Source: an uncultured Prochlorococcus sp. (GTDB lineage: Bacteria > Cyanobacteriota > Cyanobacteriia > PCC-6307 > Cyanobiaceae). From it: 64,000 bases of DNA. The translations under genes were made by a program, and so were the position numbers. The notes under the pieces are model-generated. The model made no database searches, was not told the origin of the DNA, and saw only the letters and a program-made list of their open reading frames with translations. This document shows, in pieces, positions 57,146 to 64,000 of the stretch; positions within the stretch are counted from its first letter, which is position 1, and every line of letters begins with the position of its first letter. The DNA is taken from positions 1 to 64,000 of the forward strand of contig CACEFS010000004.1 of NCBI GenBank assembly GCA_902558895.1, read 5' to 3'.

Positions 57146-57850
57146 ATGACTTACAAAAGAGTTCTCTTAAAACTTAGTGGTGAAGCACTAATGGGTGAAA
57201 AACCTTATGGTATTGATCCTGCTATAGTTCAATCAATTGCAGAGGATGTTTCAAAAGTAGTAGAAAATAATGTACAACTTGCAATAGTTGTTGGTGGTGG
57301 AAACATTTTTAGGGGGCTTAAAGGATCTGCAGACGGAATGGATCGCGCAACTGCTGATTATGTAGGGATGCTAGCAACAGTAATGAACGCAATTTCACTT
57401 CAAGATGGTCTTGAAAGAGTAGGAGTTGCAACCAGAGTGCAAACAGCAATCGAAATGCAGGAAATTGCCGAACCCTACATCAGAAGAAGAGCTATGAGGC
57501 ACTTAGAAAAAGGTAGAGTTGTAGTTTTCGGAGGTGGATGCGGAAATCCATTTTTTACAACTGATACTACAGCAGCTTTGAGGGCCGCGGAGATAAACGC
57601 TGAAGTTGTTATGAAGGCTACTAAGGTTGATGGAGTATACGATCGTGATCCAAATCAATTTAAAGATGCAAAAAAATATTCCTCTCTCAGTTATCAACAA
57701 GTTCTTAGTGATGAAATTGCAGTAATGGACAGTACTGCGATTGCACTTTGCAAAGATAATAATATCCCAATTATGGTTTTTGATATATTCAAAAAAGAGA
57801 ATATTTCTAAAGCTGTTGCTGGTGAGCCAATAGGCTCTTTAATTAGTTAA
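57146..57850 (+). CDS. pyrH: UMP kinase
   Basis: [43 protein letters not shown]. Confidence 0.98.
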   Translation: MTYKRVLLKLSGEALMGEKPYGIDPAIVQSIAEDVSKVVENNVQLAIVVGGGNIFRGLKGSADGMDRATADYVGMLATVMNAISLQDGLERVGVATRVQTAIEMQEIAEPYIRRRAMRHLEKGRVVVFGGGCGNPFFTTDTTAALRAAEINAEVVMKATKVDGVYDRDPNQFKDAKKYSSLSYQQVLSDEIAVMDSTAIALCKDNNIPIMVFDIFKKENISKAVAGEPIGSLIS

Positions 57851-57872
57851 AGATCATTTAATTTTTTTAATT

Positions 57873-58421
57873 ATGAAAGAAAAAGAAATTCAAGAAAATA
57901 TGAATAAAAGTATTGAAGCCACACAAAGAAACTTTAATACAATTAGGACAGGTAGAGCTAATGCTTCCTTGTTAGACAGAGTAAGTGTTGAGTACTACGG
58001 AGCAGAAACACCAATCAAATCGCTTGCCACTATAAGCACTGTTGATTCACAAACAATCTCAATACAACCTTTTGATATTTCATGTTTACAAGCGATAGAG
58101 AAATCTATTTCTTTGAGTGATTTAGGTATTACTCCAAATAATGATGGGAAAGTAATAAGAATAAATGTTCCTCCTTTAACAGAAGAAAGAAGAAAAGAAT
58201 TTTGTAAATTAGCCTCTAAATATGCTGAGGAAGGAAAAGTAGCCTTGAGAAATATCAGAAGAGATGCTGTTGATAAAGAAAAAAAAGACGAAAAAGATGG
58301 CCTTATTTCAATTGACGAATCGAGAGATAATCAATCTGAAATTCAGAAAATTACTGATAAATTTATCGCTTTAATAGAAACTAAATTGTCTGAGAAAGAG
58401 AAGGAAATTCTAAAAGTTTGA
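57873..58421 (+). CDS. frr: Ribosome recycling factor
   Basis: [34 protein letters not shown]. Confidence 0.98.
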   Translation: MKEKEIQENMNKSIEATQRNFNTIRTGRANASLLDRVSVEYYGAETPIKSLATISTVDSQTISIQPFDISCLQAIEKSISLSDLGITPNNDGKVIRINVPPLTEERRKEFCKLASKYAEEGKVALRNIRRDAVDKEKKDEKDGLISIDESRDNQSEIQKITDKFIALIETKLSEKEKEILKV

Positions 58422-59551
58422 CAGAATTTGACGTTGTAATAATTGGTGGAGGTTTATCAGGATCTTCCACTGCTCTTAACCTATCAAAGAAAGGATATTC
58501 AGTTTTAATTATTGAAAAAGAAAAATCCCAAGATTACAAACCATGTGCAGGTGGGATGGCATCTTCAATGCAAAGATTTCTTCCTTTAAATATAGAAGAT
58601 TGCATAGAATCAAAAATTAAAAATGTTGAATTCAGATGGAAGGCTTCAGATAATGTAACTGCTGATCTGACTGGTGAATCCCCATTTTGGATTGTTAAAA
58701 GAGAAAAACTAGATCAATTATTACTTGATGAATCCTTGAGTAATGGAGCTAAGATAATGCGACCATTATTGATAGAAAAAATCATAAAAAAAAATGATAA
58801 ATGGAAAATTACTTGCAATAACAAAATAAAATATATTTCAGAATTTCTTGTAATTGCAGATGGCTCCCAATCGAAATGGGCTAGTTATTTCAATTTAGGG
58901 CCAAGAAAACCGAAATTTGCCAACACAATCTCATTAAGATTGAAAGGGTTAGGTGAAATACCTAAAGATGCAGTTAGATTTGAGTTTGGATTTATAAAAT
59001 ATGGTTTCGCATGGGCATTCCCCCTAAGAGAAAGCTTAAATATTGGTTTAGGTACTTTTATAAATAATGGTCTCTTAGAAAATCAGACTATAAATAAACA
59101 AGTTATCAGAAGCTTCGGTTTTGATGATTTTCCTAATAAAACAATTAGTAAGAAACTGAGAATATGGAATGGCTTCCACTCAATTAATGGAGACAAAGTT
59201 TTAGCGGTTGGAGATGCCGCATCTCTATGTGATCCATTTTTAGCTGAGGGAATTAGACCATCTTTAATTAGTAGTTTTCACGCTGCAGAATACATAGATC
59301 AGTTCCTATCAGGAAAAATAGATGATTTAAATCTTTATACGAAGAAAATTAACAATATTTGGGGGAAATCAATGGCTTGGGGGAGGAGAATAGCCCAGGT
59401 ATTTTATAGATTTCCTAGAACTGGATATCAATTAGGTGTCAAAAGAAAAACAGCACCTAAACGTATTGCTCAAATATTATCAGGAGAAATGAGTTATGAA
59501 GATATTGCAAAAAGAGTTATCAGACGACTTTTAACAAAAAGTGGGACTTAA
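58418..59551 (+). CDS. NAD(P)/FAD-dependent oxidoreductase (geranylgeranyl reductase-like)
   Basis: TTGA overlap with the frr stop; [53 protein letters not shown]. Confidence 0.9.
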   Translation: MTEFDVVIIGGGLSGSSTALNLSKKGYSVLIIEKEKSQDYKPCAGGMASSMQRFLPLNIEDCIESKIKNVEFRWKASDNVTADLTGESPFWIVKREKLDQLLLDESLSNGAKIMRPLLIEKIIKKNDKWKITCNNKIKYISEFLVIADGSQSKWASYFNLGPRKPKFANTISLRLKGLGEIPKDAVRFEFGFIKYGFAWAFPLRESLNIGLGTFINNGLLENQTINKQVIRSFGFDDFPNKTISKKLRIWNGFHSINGDKVLAVGDAASLCDPFLAEGIRPSLISSFHAAEYIDQFLSGKIDDLNLYTKKINNIWGKSMAWGRRIAQVFYRFPRTGYQLGVKRKTAPKRIAQILSGEMSYEDIAKRVIRRLLTKSGT

Positions 59552-59575
59552 TTCTTTTTCAATTCGAACTTAAAT

Positions 59576-60577
59576 TTAGTTAGCAGAAATCAATTTATGA
59601 TTTTTAATCTCTGAATATCTCTTTATTAGCAGCTCTTCTAATTCTTCTATAGCCTTACTGAAACCAGTGATACCTTCACTAAGCTTTTCACTTGCCATTT
59701 GATCTTCTAACATACTTAATCTGAAATCTTTTTCTTCAAATTCGTAATCAATAGAATTATTTATTTGGGTACTTTCATCTAACTTCCTAACTAACTCTCC
59801 TTTTTCTTTTTTAAGTTCCTCAAGAAATTTTGGTGCGATTGTTAAAAGATCACAACCTGCTAATTCTTTTATTTCATCGAGATTTCTAAAACTCGCTCCC
59901 ATTACTTCTGTCTTGAATCCCTTTTCTTTAAAGTAATTGTATATTTGTGTAACCGAAATAACACCAGGGTCTTCAGCACCAAAAAAACTAGTTTTACCAG
60001 TTTTTGCTTTATGCCAATCCAATATACGGCCAACGAACGGAGAAATTAGAGTTATCTTTGCATTAGCACAAGTTACTGCTTGGCAGAAGTTAAAAAGTAA
60101 AGTTAAGTTGCACTTAATACCCTCTTTTTCCAAAATTTCAGCTGCCTTAATTCCCTCCCAAGTTGCTGCAATCTTAATCAAAATTCTTTCCTTTTCAATT
60201 CCAAAATTTTTGTAAAGATTGATCAATTTTCTCGCTTTTTGTACCGTAGCTTCGGTGTCAAAGCTCAGTCTTGCATCAACTTCTGTAGATACGCGCCCTG
60301 AAATAATTTTCAATATTTCTTTTCCAAAAAATACTGAAACTTGATCAACAGTTTCTTTGATTAATTCAATTTCGGAGAATCCTTGGGATAATGCATTTTC
60401 TGAACTTTCTAAAGCTTTATCAATTAATTTCACATAATCAGGGTTCTTAGCAGCAGCAAGTATTAGCGATGGGTTGGTAGTGGCGTCCCTTGGTTGAAAT
60501 TTTTTTATCGAATCTAAATCTCCAGTATCAGCGACAACAATGGTCATTGAGGATAATTGTTCTAAAATTGATTTCAT
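59576..60577 (-). CDS. tal: Transaldolase
   Basis: [27 protein letters not shown]; internal ATG at 60577 preferred over the longer ORF that overlaps ftsI. Confidence 0.96.
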   Translation of the reverse strand: MKSILEQLSSMTIVVADTGDLDSIKKFQPRDATTNPSLILAAAKNPDYVKLIDKALESSENALSQGFSEIELIKETVDQVSVFFGKEILKIISGRVSTEVDARLSFDTEATVQKARKLINLYKNFGIEKERILIKIAATWEGIKAAEILEKEGIKCNLTLLFNFCQAVTCANAKITLISPFVGRILDWHKAKTGKTSFFGAEDPGVISVTQIYNYFKEKGFKTEVMGASFRNLDEIKELAGCDLLTIAPKFLEELKKEKGELVRKLDESTQINNSIDYEFEEKDFRLSMLEDQMASEKLSEGITGFSKAIEELEELLIKRYSEIKNHKLISAN

Positions 60578-60665
60578 ATCTAGATAATCATATATATATA
60601 AACTAGCTTTTATTCCTGATGAAATCATCAGATAATGAACAAAATATTTATAAAATTGGAAAATT

Positions 60666-62420
60666 TTAGGGTTTTTTAACAATCATTCCATGATCTTTAA
60701 TCTTGGGGGGTATTTTTTCAATTACTATCAAACTCTCGATAATTTCTTTCGCAACTGGTACAGCAACAGTTGAACCATATGCATATGATTTAGATGGCTC
60801 ATCCACGACTACTAGGACAGCATATTTCGGATCATTTAGCGGTAAGGTCGCCACAAAACTACAAACTTTTTTACTTGTATAGGAGCCATTTAACGCCTTT
60901 AGAGAAGTGCCTGTTTTCCCAGCTATCCTATAATCCTGAATTTTTACTCCAGATCCACTACCTTTATCAACTACACTCTCCATCCATTCAAGAACAGTTT
61001 TGGAAACCTCTTTTGAAAAAAATTGTTTTTTTTGATTTTTATTAACTCTTTCTTTGAAAGTTGAGGTTACATGAGGGATCACTTCAAAACCTCCATTTGC
61101 TAGAGCCGCATGAAGTTGAACCAATTTAAGTGGCGAGATTGAGAATCCTTTACCAAAAGAAGTTACAGCAGGCTCAATTGATTGATTTACAAATAAATCT
61201 TTTCTCTTTAGTTGGCCAGCAGTTGATTCAAATAAGTCAGTATCTAAATTTTTATTTATTCCTAAATTTTTTAACCAATCCCAATAAATTGTGGGGTCTA
61301 AATTTTGCATTATTTTTACCATCCCAACATTACTTGAAACCTGCAAAACTTTTGGATAGTCAATGTATCCATTACCTTTTTTATCCCAATTAGAAAGTGT
61401 CCATCCACCAACATTAATCTTTCCAATATCTTCTACTACTCCATTTTTCTGGATTACTTTTTCTTCTAAAGCTAAGGCAAGATTAATAGGTTTGAAAGTT
61501 GAACCAGGTTCAAATAAATCTTGAGAATACCAACCCCTAAAGAGTTCAGAATCATACTGCCAAAATTTATTTGGATCATATGAAGGGAATGTAACCAAGG
61601 AGAGAATCCCACCATTATTAACATCCATAACAATGGCAAATCCCTTCTTTGCTTTCCATTTTAGTACTTGCTTAGATAATGCATTGAATGAAGCTCTCTG
61701 TAATTTTGAATCAATAGTTAGTCCTAAACTTTTGTAATCAGAAATAAAATCACCTGGAGCTGAATTATCTGGTAGAGGAGTTCCATCTCCTCCTCTTTTA
61801 ATTAAATTACTTTTATTAAAGACTTTAATTTGATTATCTAAATGAAGCTCTAAACCTGCTGAAGCTATATTCTCATCATTAACAAAACCGATAAGATTAG
61901 AGTAAATCTCCCCTTGTGGATAATATCTCTGCGAATATTTAAACAAATCAAGTCCGCTTATTTGAAGGTTTTTAATCTTTTCTGCCTTTTCTTCGGAAAT
62001 TTTATCCAAAAGCTTGATACCACTCATTTTATTATTAAATTTACTCGATAGTATTTCACCATTTATATCCAAGATAGGCGACAATTTTTCTGTTACTTCT
62101 TTAATACTGCGAACTCTGTTAATTGAATCACCTGGAAAATTAAAATATTTTGGATGGGCCCATAATTTATAGAGCGGTTTATCGTAAGCTATTAGTCTAT
62201 TATTTCTATCAACAATCGCTCTCCTTTTTTTTAATGAGTTAGTTTTAGAAGACTGTATTAGTCTAGCTTTCCTTTGTAAATCAGAAGCATTAAAGACTTG
62301 CAATTTAACTAACTTACCAAACAAACAAAATATTAATAGTAAGCTAAAAATATAGAGAAATTTAAATCTTCTTTGATCAAGGGGTACTAGACGAACGATC
62401 TTTTTGTATTTTTTCATCAA
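60666..62420 (-). CDS. ftsI: Peptidoglycan transpeptidase (penicillin-binding protein, FtsI-like)
   Basis: [19 protein letters not shown] (SxxK), KTGTS motif. Confidence 0.95.
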   Translation of the reverse strand: MMKKYKKIVRLVPLDQRRFKFLYIFSLLLIFCLFGKLVKLQVFNASDLQRKARLIQSSKTNSLKKRRAIVDRNNRLIAYDKPLYKLWAHPKYFNFPGDSINRVRSIKEVTEKLSPILDINGEILSSKFNNKMSGIKLLDKISEEKAEKIKNLQISGLDLFKYSQRYYPQGEIYSNLIGFVNDENIASAGLELHLDNQIKVFNKSNLIKRGGDGTPLPDNSAPGDFISDYKSLGLTIDSKLQRASFNALSKQVLKWKAKKGFAIVMDVNNGGILSLVTFPSYDPNKFWQYDSELFRGWYSQDLFEPGSTFKPINLALALEEKVIQKNGVVEDIGKINVGGWTLSNWDKKGNGYIDYPKVLQVSSNVGMVKIMQNLDPTIYWDWLKNLGINKNLDTDLFESTAGQLKRKDLFVNQSIEPAVTSFGKGFSISPLKLVQLHAALANGGFEVIPHVTSTFKERVNKNQKKQFFSKEVSKTVLEWMESVVDKGSGSGVKIQDYRIAGKTGTSLKALNGSYTSKKVCSFVATLPLNDPKYAVLVVVDEPSKSYAYGSTVAVPVAKEIIESLIVIEKIPPKIKDHGMIVKKP

Positions 62421-62845
62421 TATCCCCTTTGATATTTGCTATCACTAAAACCTTCAATGTAACTACTTAAATTTTTCTCAAATAAACTCTCTTTTTTTTC
62501 TGGAAGTCTATCTAAATAGATTAAATCTTCAGGTTTAGTCTTTCTATAAGTATTGATAGACTCAAGTTCACTAATATAAAATTCCTCAATTTTAGAAATA
62601 AAATCAATCAGATTATTATTGATAGCTCTTGTTTTAGATAAGTTTTTATATGTATTTGACCATTTTCTTTGACTATTAAAAGACAAGAAAAATGAGGTGA
62701 AAATTAATACCAAAAGAGAGATATTAATGGTATCTAAAATTTGATGTATTAATTTGAAATTAATTATGGATATTTTTTCAGAATTTTTTTTACTTTCATA
62801 TGAAACTTTTTTTTTTAAATTAAGTTGCTTCCCATAAGGTTTCAT
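62417..62845 (-). CDS. Small single-TM protein overlapping ftsI; FtsL-like candidate
   Basis: 142 aa; one TM (ILDTINISLLVLIFTSFFLSF) then coiled-coil-like region; 4-nt overlap with ftsI. Confidence 0.65.
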   Translation of the reverse strand: MKPYGKQLNLKKKVSYESKKNSEKISIINFKLIHQILDTINISLLVLIFTSFFLSFNSQRKWSNTYKNLSKTRAINNNLIDFISKIEEFYISELESINTYRKTKPEDLIYLDRLPEKKESLFEKNLSSYIEGFSDSKYQRGY

Positions 62846-62931
62846 CTATGATTTATTATTTAAATAAAAGAAGTGTTACTAAATTAAATAAACATCTTTT
62901 TGTTTGCTTCGCAAGTAAAAAATTAAATTCT

Positions 62932-64000
62932 TTATGTCCTCAACAAGAACAAATTTAAGAAAGTTAATCCATTCCATAAAGAGTGCATAATCACCGAGGA
63001 AAACAAACTCCCTGAAGCAATTCTTGTAATTGCTAATCCAATCCCTAGAACAAATAATGGCGGCATTTCTCCCAAACTTAAATGGGCTAATGCAAAGATA
63101 AAAGCTGAAAACATGATGCCTGAAATTACTCCAAAATCCCTTGAAAGAGTTGGTAATAAAATACCGCGAAATATAATCTCCTCAAATAGGGGAGCTAATA
63201 TAGTTGTTGTTACAAATAATAGAAAAAATGATAAGTAATTATTATTATTAAGAACAATTTCCAGCAAAGGGTTACTACCATTCTGATTATCGATCAGACT
63301 ATTCATAATTAAAGAGATCAATAAAACAAAAGGAACAATTGTTAACCAACCTTTAATTCCCTGAATAATTGAGTATTTTATTGGCAAGAAATTAAACTGT
63401 AAATAATCCTTTTTAAAATTAAATTCACCTTGCAAAGATTTAATTTGATAATAAACTATTCCTAATGGTGGAATAGCCATAAAAAGATATCCAAAGAAAA
63501 TTCTCAAAGATTGAGACAATTCATTAGTTATATTTTTAGAAAAAACTTCAACCAAACTAATTGAAAATAAAGGTGATACCACTTCTCCTAAAACAACAAA
63601 TCCACCCGCAATTAATAAAACCATATCTATTAATTCTAAATCTAAGGATTTAATTTCTTTCCAACCAAACTTTTTCAAAGATATGGTGGTCCACAATATT
63701 TTTAAAGCCAGAATAGAGCCAATAAGTATTGTTAAAAGTGGTATTAGTCTTATGGCTAATATTTTTAAAAACATTTTGCTTGAAAATGATTTTGTTATTA
63801 ATGCACTATCATCAAAATCAAATTTCAGGCTTATAAGGTGATATAAAAATCTATCACCTTTAAATAAATCAAATTCATCAGAATTTGGAATATATGAATT
63901 ATTATTAGATTTTTTTTCTATCTCATCAATCAGAAATTTAAAGTTTTTATTTTCAAAATCTTTGAATTTTTTTTTATATATTATAAGATCATTTGATTCT
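62932..64000 (-). CDS. CPBP family intramembrane metalloprotease, N-terminus truncated by window edge
   Basis: APLFEEIIFRGILLP and FALAHLSLGE; the frame stays open upstream of the supplied ATG through 64000 (...DRFLYHLISLKFDFDDSALITKSFSSKMFLKIL). Confidence 0.88.
   Translation of the reverse strand, partial: ESNDLIIYKKKFKDFENKNFKFLIDEIEKKSNNNSYIPNSDEFDLFKGDRFLYHLISLKFDFDDSALITKSFSSKMFLKILAIRLIPLLTILIGSILALKILWTTISLKKFGWKEIKSLDLELIDMVLLIAGGFVVLGEVVSPLFSISLVEVFSKNITNELSQSLRIFFGYLFMAIPPLGIVYYQIKSLQGEFNFKKDYLQFNFLPIKYSIIQGIKGWLTIVPFVLLISLIMNSLIDNQNGSNPLLEIVLNNNNYLSFFLLFVTTTILAPLFEEIIFRGILLPTLSRDFGVISGIMFSAFIFALAHLSLGEMPPLFVLGIGLAITRIASGSLFSSVIMHSLWNGLTFLNLFLLRT

Overview
This 64 kb, AT-rich window (roughly 30% GC by eye) reads as a core chromosomal segment of a high-light-type Prochlorococcus, or a very close alpha-cyanobacterium. 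I infer this from gene order and protein families; no database search was run. It contains a full alpha-carboxysome locus on the minus strand: csoS1, rbcL, rbcS, csoS2, csoSCA, csoS4A, csoS4B and an acRAF/pterin-dehydratase-like ORF, with csoS1D and an ITPase gene nearby. Other recognisable blocks are chlN/chlB/chlL with the light-dependent por, psaM, the alkane-pathway pair AAR/ADO with accA, dnaA, petE, hemE, hemH, glgB, hisIE, hisG, trpA, trpF, pyrC, pyrH, frr, folE, tal, ilvB, cobO, ftsI, ndhL, a group-2-like sigma factor, a cyAbrB regulator and one tRNA-Leu(UAA). I saw no prophage, IS element or CRISPR array. The most interesting signals are non-coding or cryptic: (i) a stable predicted RNA fold in the csoS1-rdgB intergenic region, whose loop carries a 14-nt sequence repeated in the csoS1 leader; (ii) inverted repeats at each of the first three junctions of the csoS1-rbcL-rbcS-csoS2 operon, including a terminator-like hairpin between rbcS and csoS2; (iii) a likely AUU start codon for the YfiH/laccase-domain gene; and (iv) two small single-TM proteins that look like unannotated FtsL/FtsB-type divisome components.
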